A stretch of 64,000 bases of DNA from Panulirus ornatus (lineage: Eukaryota; Arthropoda; Malacostraca; Decapoda; Palinuridae). The stretch covers positions 9,404,651 through 9,468,650 of the forward strand of contig NC_092235.1 of assembly GCF_036320965.1 (NCBI RefSeq), in the 5' to 3' direction. A model generated the notes under the pieces. It worked only from the letters and a program-made list of their open reading frames with translations. It ran no database searches and was not told the DNA's origin. This document shows, piece by piece, positions 25,361-43,195 of this stretch. The position numbers and the translations under genes were made by a program. The number at the start of each line of letters is the position of its first letter. Position 1 is the first letter of the stretch.

Positions 25361-27100
25361 TACCTCAGATAAACACTTAGACTAATGCCTGTCCCTGCTT
25401 CAGATAAACACAAAGAATAATGCTTCTCCCGGCCTTAAATAAACATTAAGACTAATGCTTCTCCCTGCCTCAGAGAAACACTAAGACTAATGCCTCTCCT
25501 TTCCTCACATCATTACTAACACTAATGTCTATCACTGCTTCAGATATATACTAAGACTAATACCTCTCCTTGCCTTAGATAAAGAATATGACAAATACCT
25601 CGCACTACTTCAAGGAAACGCTAAGAATAATGCTTCGCATTGCCTCACATAAACACTGAGACCAATGCCTCTCCCTGTCTTAGATAAACACTATGACTAT
25701 TGCCGCTCACTGCCTCATAAATATACTAAGACTAATGCCTCTCCTTGCCTGAGAAAAACACTAAGACTAAGCTTCTCCCTGCCTCGGATAAACACTAAGA
25801 ATAATGCCTCTCCCTGCCTCTGATAAACACTAAGAATAATGCGACTCCATGCCTCAGAGAAACACTTAAACTAAAGCCTCTCCCTGCCACAGATAAACAC
25901 TAAGACTAATGCCTCTCCTGCCAGATATAATTCTTAAGATTAGTGCCTCTCCCTGCCTCAGATAGATACTAAGACTAATGCCTCTACCTGCCTCGGATAA
26001 AAACTAAGACTAATGGCTCTCCATGACTCAGATAAACACCAAGACTAATGGCTCTCCATGACTCAGATAAACACTAAGACTAATGCCTCACACTGTTTCA
26101 GGGAAACACTAAAAATAATGCTTCGCATTGTCTGATATAAACACTGAGACCAATGCCTCTCTCTGCCTTAGTTAAACACTATGACTAATGCCTCTCAATG
26201 CCTAAGATAAATACTAAGACTAATGCCTCTCCCGGCTTCAGATAAACACTAAGACTAATGCTTCCCCCTGCCTCATATAAACACTAAGACCAATGTCTCT
26301 CCCTGCCTCAGATATACACTAAAACTGATGCTTCTCCCTGCCTGATATAATTACGAAGACTAATGCCTCTCCCTGCCTCAGGTAAATACTAAGACTAATG
26401 CCTATCGCTGCGTCGGATAAACACTAAGACTAATGCCTCTCCCTGCCAAAGATAAACACTAAGACTAATGCCTCTCCCAGCTTTAGAAAAACACTAAGAC
26501 AAATACCTTTCCCAGCCACAAATTAACACTAAGAATAATACTTCTTGCCTCAGTTAAACACTAAGACTAATGCCTCCCACTGCCTCAGATAAACACTGAG
26601 ACTAATGTCTCCCCCTGCCTTAGATAAACACTAGGAGTAATGGCTCTCTCTGCCTTAGATAAACAATTATACTAATGCCTCTCTCTGCTCAGAGAAACAC
26701 TGAGAATAATGTCTCTCCCTGCATCAGATAAACACTAAGTGTAGTGCCTCTCCCTGTCTCAGATAAACACTAAGACTAATGCCTCTCCCTGCCTCAGATA
26801 AACACTAAAACTAATGCTTTCCCTGCTTCAGAAAAAACACTAAGACTAATACCTCTCCCTGCGTTTGATAAACACTAAGACTAATACTTTTATTTGCCTC
26901 AGATAAACACTAAGACTAATGCTTCTCCCTGCATCAGATAAACACTAAGACTAATACCTCTCCATCCTTCAAATAAAAACTACGACTAATGCTTCTCCCT
27001 GCCTCAGATAAATACTTAGAGTAATGCTTTACCCTGCCTCATATAAAGAATAAGACTAATCCTTCTCCCTGCCTCAGATACCCACTAAGACTAATGCCTC
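25361..27100. repeat. Mixed domain B satellite
   Basis: Satellite monomers of mixed B type. It includes GCTTCGCATTG monomers near 25,632 and at 26120, an ATTCTTAAG monomer at 25930, and two adjacent monomers with GGCTCTCCATGACTCAG near 26,010-26,079. The ATTCTTAAG and GCTTCGCATTG markers recur at 30273 and 30428, 4,343 and 4,308 bp later. Nothing other than satellite is seen. Confidence 0.7.
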
Positions 27101-28705
27101 TCCGTACCTCAGGGAAACACTAAGACTAAAGCCTCTTCCTGCCTCAGATAAACACTAAGACTAATGTCTCGCACTGCCTCAGATAAACACTAAGTGTAAT
27201 GCCTCTCCCTACGTAACATAAACACAAAGAACAATACCTCGCACTGCTTCAGGGAAACACTAAGAATATTGCTTAGCATTGCCTCATATAAAAACAAAGA
27301 TCAAAGCCTCTCCCTGCCTCATATCAGCACTAAGTCTAATGCCTCTCACTGCCTCAGATATATACTAAGACTAATGCCTGTCCCTGCCTGAGATAAACAC
27401 TAAGACTAATGCTTCTCCCTGCCTCATAAACACTAAGACTTATGCCACTTTCGCCTCAGATAAACACTAAGAATAATGTCTCTCCTTGCCTTAGATAAAC
27501 ACTAAGTCTAATGCATATCCCTGCATCATACAAACACTAAGACAAATGCTTCTTACTGCCTCAGAAAAACACTAAGACTGATGCTTCTCCCTGTATCAGA
27601 TACACACCAAGACTAATTTCTCTCCCTGACTCAGATAAACAATAAGACTAATGCCTCTCCATGTCTGTGATAAGCACTAAGACTAACGCTTCTCCCTGCT
27701 ACAGAAAAAACCTAAGACTATTACTTTTCCCTGACTCAGATAAACACTGCGATTAATAATTCTCCTTGCCTCAGTTAATCACTAAGACTAATGCCTCTCC
27801 CTGCCTCAGATAAGCACTAAGACTAATGCCTCTCCCTGCCTCAGATAAACACTAAGAATAATGCCTCTCCCTGCCTCAGATAAACACTAAGACTAATGAA
27901 TCTCCCTGCCTCAGATAAACACTGAGACTTATGCCTCTTCCTACCTCACAGAAACACTAAGACTAATTACTCTCCCTGCCTCAAATAAACACTAAAATAA
28001 TGCTTCTCCCTGAATCAGATAAACACTAAGACTAATGCCTTTTCCTGACTAAGATAAACAGCAAGACTAATGTGTCGCACTGCCTCAGGTAAACACTAAG
28101 ACTAATGCCTCTTCCTGACTCAGATAAACAGCAAGACTAATACCTCATACTGCTTCAGAGAAACACTAATAATAATGCTTGGCATTTCCTAATGTAAAAC
28201 TAAGACTGATGCCTCTCCCTGCCTCAGATAAACACTAAGACTGATGACTCTCCCTGCATCAGATAAACACTAAAACTGATACTTCTCCCTGCTTCAGAAA
28301 AATCACGAAGAATAATACCTCTCCCTGCCTCAGATAAACACTAAGACTAATGCCTCTCCCTTCCTCAAATAAACACCGAGACTAATGCCTGTCCCTGCCT
28401 TGTGTAAACATTAAGGGTAATGGCTCTCCCTGCGTTAGATAAACACTAAGAGAAATGCGTCTACCTGCCTCAGATAAAAACTGGGACTAATGCCTCTCCC
28501 TGCCTCAGATAAACACTAAGACTAATGCCTCTCCCTGCCTCAGATAAACACTAAGACTAATGTCTCTCCCTCCTTCAAATATACATTAAGACTAATACTT
28601 CTCCTTGCCATAGAATAACACTCAGACTAATACCTCTTACTGCCTCATATAAACAATAAGAGAAATGCTTCTCCCTGCCTCAAATAACCGCTAAACCAAA
28701 TGCCT
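27101..28705. repeat. Domain B HOR unit B3 (1,606 bp)
   Basis: Three markers, GTCTCGCACTG at 27166, CCTCATAAAC at 27422 and AATAAGACTA at 27641, each recur exactly 1,606 bp later. The unit corresponds to about 46 monomers. Confidence 0.82.
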
Positions 28706-30450
28706 CTCCTTACCTCAGAGAAATACTAAGATAAATGCCTCTCCCTGCGTCAGATAAACACTAAGACTAATGTCTTGCACTGCCTCAGATAAACACTAAG
28801 TCTAATGCCTCTCCCTGCGTCAGATAAACACAAAGACTAATACCTCGCACTGCTTCAGGGAAACACTAAGAATAATGCTTCACATTAACTCATATATACA
28901 CTAAGAGCAATGCCTCTACCTGCCTAAGATAAACACTAATTCTGATGCCTCTCACTGCTTCAGATATATACTAAGACTAATGCCAGTCCCTGCCGGAGAT
29001 AAACACTAAGACTAATGCTTTTCCTTGCTTCATAAACACTAAGACTATTGCTACTCTCGCCTCAGATAAAAACTAAGAATAATGCCTCTCCCTGCCTCAG
29101 ATAAACACTAAGTCTAATGCCTGTCCCTACCTCAGATAAACACTAAGACTAATGCTTTTTACTGCCTCAGAAAAACACTAAGACTAATGCCTCTCCCTGC
29201 ATCAGATAGACACTATGACTAGTGCCTCTCTCTGACTCAGATAAACAATAAGACTAATACCTCTCCCTGCCTATGATAAAAACTAAGACTAATGCTTCTC
29301 CCTGTTTCAGAAAAACGCTAAGACTAATACCTTTCCCTGCGTCAGAGAAACACTAAACTAATACTTCTCCTTGACTCAGTTAAACACTAAGATTAATGCC
29401 TCTCACTGCCTCATATATACACTGAGACTAATGCCTCTTCCTACCTTAGGTAAACAATAAGAGTAATGCCTCTCCCTGCCGTAGATAAACACTTAGACTA
29501 ATGCCTCCCCCTGCCTCAGAAAAACACTGAGAATAATGTCTCTCCCTGCCTCAGATAAACACTAAGACTAATGCCTCTCCCTGCCTCAGATAAACATTGA
29601 TACTAATGTCTCTCCCTGCATCAGATAAACACTAAGACGAATGCCTCTCCTTGCCTCAAATAAACACTAAGCCTAATGCTTCTCCCTGCCTCAGATAAAC
29701 ACTAAGACTAATGACTCTCCCTGCCTCAGATAAATACTGAGCCTAATTCCCCTCCCTGTCCCAGATAAATACAATAACTAATGCCTCTCCCCGTCTCAGA
29801 AAACACTAAGACTAATTACTCTCCCGCCTCAAATTACTCTCCCCGCCTGAAATAAACACTGAAATAATGCTTCTACCTGAATCAGATTAACAAAAAGACT
29901 AATGGCTCTCCCTGGCTAAGATAAACACTAAGGGATAGGCCTCTCCCAGACACATATAAACACTAAGACTAATGCCTCTCCCTGACTCAGATAAACTTTA
30001 AGACTAATATTTCGCACTGCCTCAGATAAAAACTAAGTCTAATGCCTCTACCTGCCACAGATAAACACAAAGAATAATACCTCGCACTGCTTCAGGAAAA
30101 AACTAATAATAATGCTTCGAATTGCCTAATATAAAAACTAAGACCAATGCCTCTTCCTGCCTTAGTTAAACACTAAGATTAACGCCTCTCACTGCCTCAG
30201 ATAAATACTAAAACTGATGCCACTCTCTGCCTCAGATAAACACTAAGACTAATGCCTCTCCTACCTAATAAAATTCTTAAGACTAATTCGTCTCCCTGCC
30301 TCAGATAGATACTAAGACTTAAGCCTCTCCCTGCCTCTGATAGAAATTAAGATTAATGGCTCTCTCTGCCTCAGATAAACACTAACACTAATGTCTCACA
30401 CTGCTTCAGGGAAACATTAAAAATAATGCTTCGCATTGCCTAATATAAAC
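28706..30450. repeat. Domain B HOR unit B4
   Basis: Second copy of the 1,606 bp unit, with GTCTTGCACTG at 28772, CTTCATAAAC at 29028 and AATAAGACTA at 29247. Near its end, 29815-29851 holds a short tandem of an 18-19 bp segment (ATTACTCTCCCGCCTCAA and a near copy), shorter than a monomer. The right end is a junction near 30,449. Confidence 0.78.
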
Positions 30451-32690
30451 CCCTGCCTCAGATAAACACTAAGTCTAATCCTTCTCCCTACCTCAGATAA
30501 ACACTAAGACTAATACCTTTCCCTGCATCAGATAAACACTAAGACTAATTCTTCCCCTGCTTCAGAAAAACAATAGGTCTAATGCGTCTCGCTTCCTCTG
30601 ATAAAAACTAAGACTAATACTTTTCCCAAATTCAGATGAACACTAAGACTAATGCCTATTCCTGCCTCAGATAAATACTAAGATTAGTGCCTGTCACTAC
30701 CTCAGATAAGCACCAAGATTAATGCCTCTCCCTGCATCAGATAAACACTAAGACAAATGGCTCTCCTTGCCTCAGATAGACACTAAAATAATGCCTCTCC
30801 CTGCCTCAAATAAACACTAAGACTAATGCTTATCCCTGCCTCAGATAAACACTAAAACTAATGCCTCTCCCTACCTCAGATTAACACTAAAACTATTGTC
30901 TCCCTGCCTCAGACAAACACTAAGACTAATCCTTCTCCCTACCGTAGATAATAAGACTAATGCCTCTCCCTGTCTCATATAAACAAAAAGAATAATGCTT
31001 CTTCCTGCCTCAGATAAACACTAAGAGGTAATGCCTCTCCCTGCCCCAGATAAACACTAAGACTAATGCCTCTCCTTGCTTCAGATAAACACTTTAACTA
31101 ATGTCTCGCACTGCCTCAGTTAAATACAAAGTCTAATGCCTTTCCCTGCTTCAGATAAAAACTAAGACTAATGCCTCGCACTGCTTCAGGGAAAATCTAA
31201 TAATAATGCTTCGCATTGCCTCATATAAACACTAAGACCAATGCCTCTCCCTGCCTCAGTTAAACACTAAGACTAATGCCTCTCACAGCCTCAGATAAAT
31301 AGTAAGACTATTACCTATCCCGGCCTCAGATAAACACTAAGACTAATGCTTCTCCCTGTCTCAGATAAACACTAAGCCTAATGCCTCTCGCTGTCTCAGA
31401 TAAACACTATGACTAATCCCTCGCCCTTCCTGATATAAATCTAAGACTAATGGCCCTCCCTTCATCAGATAAACACTAAGACATATGCCTCTCCCTGCCT
31501 CAGACAAGCACTGGCTCATGCCTCTCCCTGCTTTAGATAAACACTAATAATAAAGCCTATCCCTGCCACAGATAAACACTAAGACTAATGCTTCTCCCTG
31601 CCTCAAATAAAACCTAAGACTATTGCCTCTACCTGCCTCAGATAAACACTAAGACTAATGCCCTTCCCTGCCTCAGATAAACACGAAGACTAATGCCTCT
31701 CCCTGCCTCAGTTAAACGCTAAGACTAATACCTCTCACTGCCTCAGATAAACGCTAAGGCTAATGCCTATCCCTGCCTCAGATAAAAACTAAGACAAATC
31801 CTTCTCCCTCCCTCAGATAAAAACTAAGACTAATCCATCTCCCTGCCGCAAATTAAAACTAAGACTAATGCATCTCCCTGTCTCAAATAGAAACTAAGAC
31901 TAACCCTTCTCCCTGCCTCAGATAAACACTACGACTAATCCTTCTCCCTGCCTCAGATAAACGCTAAGACTAATGCCTTTCCCTGCCTCAGATAAACAAT
32001 AAGGCTAATGCTTCTCCCTGCCTCAGAAAAACAATAAGTCTAATGCCTCTCCCTGTCTCAGATAAAAACTAAGACTAATACTTTTCACAAATTCGGATAA
32101 ACACTAAGACTGATGCCTATTCCTGCCTCAGATAAAAACTAAGATTAATGCCTGTCACTACCTCAGCCAAACACAAAGACTAGTGCCTCTTCCTGTATCA
32201 GATAAACACTAAGACGAATGGCTCCCCCTGCCTCAGATAAGCACTAAAATTAATGCCACTCCCTGCCTCAAATAAACACTAACAATACTGCCCCTCCCTG
32301 CCTCAGATAAAATAATGCCTCAGAAGAATAATGTCTCTCCCTGCCTAAGTTAAACACCAAGACTAATGCCTCTCACTGCCTCAGATAAACGCTAAGACTA
32401 ATGCCTCTCCCTGCCTCACGTAAGAACTAAGACTAATCCTTCTCCCTGCCTCAGATGAAAACTAAGACTAATCCTTTTCCCTGCCTCAGTTAAAAACTAA
32501 GACTAATGCATCTCCCTGCTTCAAATAAAAACTAAGATTTATTTTCTTCTTACCTCAGACAAACATTAAGACTAATCCTTCTCCATGCCTCAGATAAACT
32601 CTAAGACTAATGGGTCTCTCTCCCTCATATAAACACTAAGGCTAATGCTTCTCCCTGCCTACGAAAAACAATAAGTCTAATTTCTCTCCC
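30451..32690. repeat. Domain C HOR unit C1 (~2.1 kb)
   Basis: Begins after a compressed monomer at 30,440-30,460 where ATATAAAC runs straight into CCCTGCCTCAG. Markers are GCTTATCCC at 30828, GCTTCGCATTGCC at 31208 and CTTTTCAC at 32081. They recur about 2,064, 2,104 and 2,117 bp later in C2. Many monomers here read CCTTCTCCCTG rather than GCCTCTCCCTG. A 10 bp-deleted monomer lies at 32317. Confidence 0.78.
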
Positions 32691-34650
32691 TGTCTCAGAT
32701 CAAAACTGAGACTAATACGTTTGCCTAATTCAGATAAACACTAAGATTAATGCCTGTCCCTACCTCAGATAAACATCAAGACTAATGCCTCTCTCTGTAT
32801 CAAATAAACACTAAGACAAATGGCTTTCCCTGCCTCAGATAAACACTAAAACTAATGTCTCTCACTGCCTCAAATAAACACTAAGACTAATGCTTATCCC
32901 TGCCTCAGATAAACACTAAAACTAATGCCTCTCCCTACCTCAGATAAACGCTGAGACTATTGCCTCTATCTGCCTCAGACAAACACTAAGACTAATCCTT
33001 CTCCCTGCCTTAGATAAACAATAAGACTAATGCCTCTCCCTGCCTCATATAAACAAAAAGAATACTGCTTCTCCCTGCCTCAGATAAACACTAAGAGTAA
33101 TGCCTCTCCCTGCCTCAGATAAACACTATGACTAATGCCTGTCCCTGCCTCAGAGAAACACTAACACCAATGCCTCTCTCTCCCTCAGATAAACACTATG
33201 ACTAATGTCTGGCACTGCCTCAGATAAACACTAAGTCTAATGCCTTTCCCTGCTTCAGATAAACAACAAGAATAATGCTTCGCACTGCTTCAGGCAAACA
33301 CCAAGAATAATGCTTTGCATTAGCTCATATAAACACTATGACCAATGCCTCTCCCTGCCTAAGTTAAACACTAAGACTAATGACTCTCACTGCCTCAGAT
33401 AAATAGTAAGCCTAATATCTCTCCCGGCCTCACATAAACACTGAGACTAATGCTTCTCCCTGTCTCAGATGACCACTAAGCCTAATGCCTCTCACTGCCT
33501 CAGATAAACACTATGACTAATGCCTCGCCCTTCCTGATAAGATTTCTAGGCCTAATGCCTCTCGCTGCCTCATATAAACACGATGACTACTGCCTCGCCC
33601 TTCCTGATACAATTTCTAAGACTAATGTCTCTCCCTGCTTCAGATAAATACTAAGACTATAGCCTCTCCCTGCCACAGATGAACACCAAGACTAATGCTT
33701 CTCCCTACCTCAAACAAAAGCTAAGACTAATGCCTCTCAATGCCTCACATAAACACTAAGTCTAATGAACTTCCCTGCCTTAGATAAACACTATGACTAA
33801 TGCCTCTCCCTACCTCAGTAAAACACTAAGACTAATACCTCTCACTGCCTCAGATAAACGCTACGACTAATGCCTATCCCTGCCTCAGATAAGAACTAAG
33901 ACAAATCCTTCTCCATCCCTCAGATAAAAACTAAGACTAATCCTTCTCCCTGCCTCAGATAAAAACTTAGACTAATGCATCTCCCTGCCTCAAATAAAAA
34001 CTAAGACTAATCCTTCTCCATGCCTCAGACAAACACTAAGACTAATCCTTCTCCCTGCCTCAGATGAACACTAAGACTAATGCCTTTAACTGCCTCAGAT
34101 AAACACTAAGGCTAATGCTTCTCACTGCTTCAGAAAATCAATAAATCTAATGCCTCTCTCTGTCTCAGATAAAAACTAAGATTGATACTTTTCCCTAACT
34201 CGGATAAACACTAAAACTAATGCCTATTCCTGCCTCAGATAAACATTAAGATTAATGCCTGTCCCTACCTCAGATAACCACAAAGACTAGTGCCTCTTCC
34301 TGTATCAGATAAACGCTAAGACAAATGGCTCTCCCTGCCTCAGATAAGCACTAAAATTAATGCCTCTCCCTGCCTCAGATAAACACTAAGACTAATGCCC
34401 CTCCCTGCCTCAGATAAACACTAAGAATAGTGCCTCTCCGTGCCTCATTTAAACTCTAAGACTAATGCCTCTCACTGCCTCAGATAAACGCTAAGACTAA
34501 TGCCTCTCCCTGCATCAGGTAAGAACAAAGACTAATCCTTCTCCCTGCATCAGATAAAAACTAAGACTAATCCTTCTCCCAGCCTCAGTTAAAAACTAAG
34601 ACTAATGCATCTCCGTGCATCAGATAAAAACTTTAGACTTATCCTTCTCC
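32691..34650. repeat. Domain C HOR unit C2 (~2.1 kb)
   Basis: Second copy of C1 with GCTTATCCC at 32892, GCTTTGCATTAGC at 33312 and CTTTTCCC at 34198. Offsets drift by about 50 bp along the unit, which fits gain or loss of one or two monomers since the duplication. Confidence 0.78.
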
Positions 34651-35420
34651 CTGCCTCAGACAAACACTAGGACTAATCCTTCTCCATGCCTCGGATAAAC
34701 ACTAAAACTAATGCTCTCTCTGCCTCAGACAAACACCACGACTAATGCCTCTCGCTGCCTAAGAAAAACAATACGTCTAATTCCCCTCCCTGTCTTAGAT
34801 CAAAACTGAGACTAATACTTTTCCCTGATTCAGATAAACAGTAAGACTAATGCCTATTCCTGCCTCAGATAAACACTAAGACTAATCCTCTCCATGCCTC
34901 AGATAAACACTCAGACTAATGCCTCTCTCTGCCTCAGATAAACACTGAGACTAATGCCTCTCCCTGCCTAAGAAAAACAATAAGTCTAATTCCTCTCCCT
35001 CTCTCAGATCAAGACTGAGACTAACACTTTTCCCTAATTCAGTTAACATTAAGACTAATGCCTATTCCTGCCTCAGATAAACACGAAGATTAATGCCGGT
35101 CCCTGCCTTAAATAAACACTAAGACTAATGCCTCTTCCTATATCAGATAAACACTAAGACAAATGGCTTTCCCTGCCTCAGATAAACACTAAAATTAATG
35201 CCTCTCTCTGCCTCAAATAAACACTAAGACTAATGCTTATCCGTGCCTCAGATAAACGCTATAACAAATGCCTCTCCCTACCTCAGATAAACACTAAGAC
35301 TAATGCGTCTCCCTGCCTCAGACAAACACTAAGACTAATCCCTCTCCCTGCCTCAGATAAACACTAAGACTAATGCCTCTCCCTGCCTCAGATAAACACT
35401 AAGAACAATGCCTTTCCCTG
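34651..35420. repeat. Domain C partial unit with 209-bp tandem
   Basis: A six-monomer block is doubled here: the AAGAAAAACAAT monomer lies at 34761 and 34970 (209 bp apart), each followed by TAATTC and a CAGATCAA monomer. GCTTATCC at 35234 shows that part of the C unit follows, 2,342 bp after its C2 counterpart. The block ends at the C7A8 scar. Confidence 0.75.
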
Positions 35421-35435
35421 CCCCCCCAAAAAAAA
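35421..35435. repeat. C7A8 homopolymer scar
   Basis: Seven C residues are followed by eight A residues where a monomer would read GCCTCAGATAAACAC. To the left are domain C markers; to the right are B/D-type markers (GACTATCCCTGACTC, CTTCTTACTGCC). It therefore sits on a domain boundary. Confidence 0.88.
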
Positions 35436-39154
<3,719 letters not shown>

Positions 39155-40328
39155 AACACTAGGACTAATGACTCTCCTTGCCTCAGATAAAAACAATCAC
39201 TAATGCCACTCCCTGCCTCAGATAAACACTAAGAATAATGCCTATCCCTGCCTCGGTTAAACACTAGGACTATTGCTTCTCTCTGCCTCAGAATAACAAT
39301 AAGTCAAATGCCTCTCCCTACCTCAGGTAAACACTAACACTAATGCCTCTCCTTGTCTCAAAAAAACATTAAGACTAATGCTTCTCCTCGCCTCAGATAA
39401 ACACTAAGACTAATGCTTCTCCCTGCCTCAGATAAACACTAAGACTAATGCTTCTCCCAGCCTCAATCAAACACTAAGGCTGATTCTTCTCCCTGCTTCA
39501 GATAAACACTAATACTAGTGCCTCTCCCTGCCTCATATAAACAAAAAGACTAATGCTTCTCCCTTCCTTAGATAAACACTGAGACTAATGCCTCTCCCTG
39601 CCTCAGATAAGAACTAAGAATATGCCTCTCTCTGCCTCAGATAAACACTAAAACTAATACTTCTCCGTAATTCAGATGAACACCAAGACTAATGCCTCTT
39701 CCTGCCTCAGATAAACACTAAGAGTAATGCCTCTCTCTTCCTCAGAGAAACACTAAGCTAATTGCCTCTCCCTGCCTCAAATAAACACGAACACTAGTGC
39801 CTCTCCCTACCTCATATAAACAATAAGATTAATGCTTCAACCTGCCTTAGATAAACAATAAGTCTAATGCTTCTCCCTGCCGCACATAACCACTAAGATT
39901 AATGCCTCCCCCTGCCTCAGATAAACAATAGACTAATGCCTCTCCCTCCTTAAGATAAGCACTGAGATAGATACCTCGCACTCCTTCCGGGGAACACTAA
40001 CAATAATGCTTCACATTGCCTCATATAAACACTAAGACCAATGCCTCTCCCTGCCTCAGATAAACACTAAGATTAATGCCTCTCCCTGCCTTATATAAAC
40101 ACTAATAATAATGCCTCTCCCTACCTTAGATAGACAGTAAGGCTAATGCCTATCTCTTACTCAGACAAACACTAAGACTAATGCTTCTTCCTGCCTCAGA
40201 AACACACTAAGGGTAATTCCTCTCCCTACATCAGATACACACTAAGACTAATACTTCTCCTTGCCTCAGATAAACACTAATACTAATGCCTCTCCCTTCC
40301 TCAGATAAACACTGAAACTAATGCCTGT
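39155..40328. repeat. Domain D HOR unit D1' (second copy)
   Basis: Copy of the left part of D1, with the same monomer order to about 40,250. Between about 40,248 and 40,330 it lacks roughly 142 bp (four monomers) present in D1 at about 37,566-37,710, so the offset falls from 2,688 to 2,546 bp at the AAATGCC marker (37783 to 40329). Confidence 0.8.
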
Positions 40329-41998
40329 AAATGCCTTAGATGACCACTAAGAGTAATGGCTCTCCCTGCCTCAGATAAACGCTAAAACTAATGCCTCTCC
40401 TTGCCTCAGATAAACACTGAGACTAATGCCTCTCCTTACCTAAGATAAACACTAAGACCAATGCCTCTCCATGCCTCAGATAAACACGAGTACTAATGCT
40501 TCTTCCTGCCTCAGATTAAAAGTAAGACTAATGCCTCTACCTGCCTCAGAAAAACGCTAAGACTAATGGCGCTCCCTCAGATAAACACAAAGACTAATAC
40601 CTCTACCTGCCTCAGATAAAAACTAAGACTAATACCCCTCACTGCCTCCGATAAACACAAAGACTAATTCCTCTCTCTACCTCAGATAAACTAAGACTAA
40701 TTCCCTCACTGCCTTAGATAAACACAAAGACTAAATCCTCTCCCTTCCTCAGACAAACACTAAGACTGATGCTTCTCCCTGCCTCAGATGAAAACTAAGA
40801 CTAATGCCTCTCCATGCCTCAGATAGAAACTTGGTTTAATGCCTCTCCCTACCTCAGATAAACACTAAGACTGGTGCCTATCCCTGCTTCAGAAAACGCT
40901 GAGATTAAAACTTGTCCCTGCCTCAGATAAACACTGGGACTAATGCTTTTCCTGCCTCAGATAAACACTAGGACTAATGCTTCTCCCTGTCCCAGAAAAA
41001 CAATACGTTTAATGCATCTGCCTGCCTCAGATAAACACTAAGGCTAAAACTTCTCCCTAATTCAGATAAAAACTAAGACTAATGCATCTTCCAGCCTCAG
41101 AAAAACACTAAGATTAATGCCTCTCCCTGCCTCTGATAAACACTAAGACTATTGCTTCTTCCTGCCTCAGACAAACACTAAGTCTAATGCCTCTCCCTGC
41201 CTCAGATAAATACTAAGACTAATGTTTCTCCCTGCCTCAAATTAACACTAAGACTAATGCTTCTCCCTACCTTAGATAAACACTAAGACTAATCCCTCTC
41301 CCTGCCTCAGATAAAGACTTAGACTAATGTCATTCTCTGCCTCAGATAAACACCAAGACTAATCCCTCTCCCTGCTTCAGATAAACACTAAGGCTAATGC
41401 CTCTACCTAACTCATATAAACAATAAGGCTAATGCTTTTCCATGCCTCACATAAACACCAAGAGTAATGCCTCTCCCTGCCTTACGTAAACACTAAGACT
41501 AGCGCCTCTCCCTGCCTCAGATAAACACTAAAATTATTGCCTCTCCCTGCCTCAGATAAACACTGAGATTAATTCCTCTCGTTGCCTCGGATAAACACTA
41601 AGACTAATGCCTCTTCCTGCCTACGAATTACAATAAGACTAGTGCCTATCCCAGCTTCAGATAATAACTAAGTCTAATTCCCCTCCCTGCCTCAGATATT
41701 CTCTATGACTAATGCCTTTCCTGCCTCAGATAAACACTAAGACTAATATCTCTTCCTGCCCCAAATAAGCACCAAAACTATTCCTTCTTCCCTCCTCACA
41801 TACACACTAAGACTAATGCCTCTCCTTGCCTCAGATAAATGCTAAGACTAATGTCTCTCCCTACCTTAGACAAACACTAAGAATAATCCTTCTCCTTGCC
41901 TCAGATAAACTCAAAGTCTGATGCCTCTCCCTGCCTCAGATAAACACTAAGACTAATGCCCCTCTCTGCCTCAGATAAACACTGAGACTAATGCCTCT
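40329..41998. repeat. Domain D ~1.6-kb unit, copy 1
   Basis: Begins at AAATGCCTTAGATGACCAC. Markers are GGCGCTCCCTCAG near 40,568, AAAACTTGTCCC ending in CTTGTC at 40911 and TTACGTAAAC at 41482. The latter two recur 1,604-1,605 bp later. About 400 bp at the right end (41,600-41,998) has no obvious counterpart in copy 2. Confidence 0.8.
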
Positions 41999-43195
41999 AA
42001 ATGCCTTAGATAACCACTAAGAGTAATGGCTCTTCCTGCCTCAGATAAATACTAGGACTAATGCCTCTCCCTGCCCCAGATAAACACTGAGACTAATGCC
42101 TCTCCCTAACTCAGATAAAAACTAAGACCAATGCCTCTCCAGGCCTCAGATAAACACGAATAATAATGTTTCTCCCTGCCTCAGATAAAAACTAAGACGA
42201 ATGCCTCTACCTGCCTCAGAAAAACACTAAGACTAATGGCGCTCCCTCAGATAAACACAAAGACTAGTGCCTCTCTCTGCCTCAGATAAAAACTAAGACT
42301 AAATTCCACTCACTGCCTTAAATAAACACAAAGACTAATGCCTCTCCCTTCCTCAGATAAACACTAAGACTGATGCTTCTCCCTGCCTCAGATGAAAATT
42401 AAGACTAATGCCTCTCCATGCCTCAGATAAACACTTAGACTAATGCCTCTCCCTGCCTCAGATAAACACTAAGACTGATGCCTATTCCTGTTTCAGATAA
42501 CGCTGAGACTAAAACTTGTCCCTGCCTCAGATAAACACTGAGACTAATGCTTTTCCCTGCCTCAGATAAACACTATGACTAATGCTTCTCCCTGCCTCAG
42601 ACAAACAATACGTTTAATGCATCTGCCTGCCTCAGATAAACACTAAGACTAAAACTTCTTCCTAATTCAGATAAAAACTAACACTAATACTTCTTCCAGC
42701 CTCAGAAAAACACTAAGATCATTGCCTCTCCCTGCCTCTGATAAACACTAAGACTATTGCTTCTCCCTGCCTCAGACAAACACTAAGTCTAATGCCTCTC
42801 CCTGCCTCAGATAAACACTAAGATAAATGTTTCTCCCTGCCTCAAATAAACACTAAGACTAATGCTTCTCCCTACTTTAGATAAATACTAAGACTAATCC
42901 CTCTCCCTGCCTCAGATAAAGACTGAGACTATTGTATTTCTCTGCCTCAGATAAACACTAAGACTAATCCCTCTCCCTGCTTCAGATAAACACTAAGGCT
43001 AATGCCTCTCACTAACTCATTTAAACAATAAGCCTAATGCTTTTCCCTGCCTCACATAAACACCAAGAGTAATGCCTCTCCCTGCCTTACGTAAACACTA
43101 AGACTAGTGCCTCTCCCTGCCTCAGATAAACACTAAGATTATTGCCTCTCCCTGCCTCAGGTAAACACTGAGACTAATTCTTCTCCCTACTTCAT
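41999..43195. repeat. Domain D ~1.6-kb unit, copy 2 (truncated)
   Basis: AAATGCCTTAGATAACCAC is at 41999, 1,670 bp after copy 1. CTTGTC at 42515 and TTACGTAAAC at 43087 follow. The copy ends near 43,195, where the sequence switches to the CTACTTCATATAAAC type seen near 37.1 and 39.8 kb. Confidence 0.78.
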
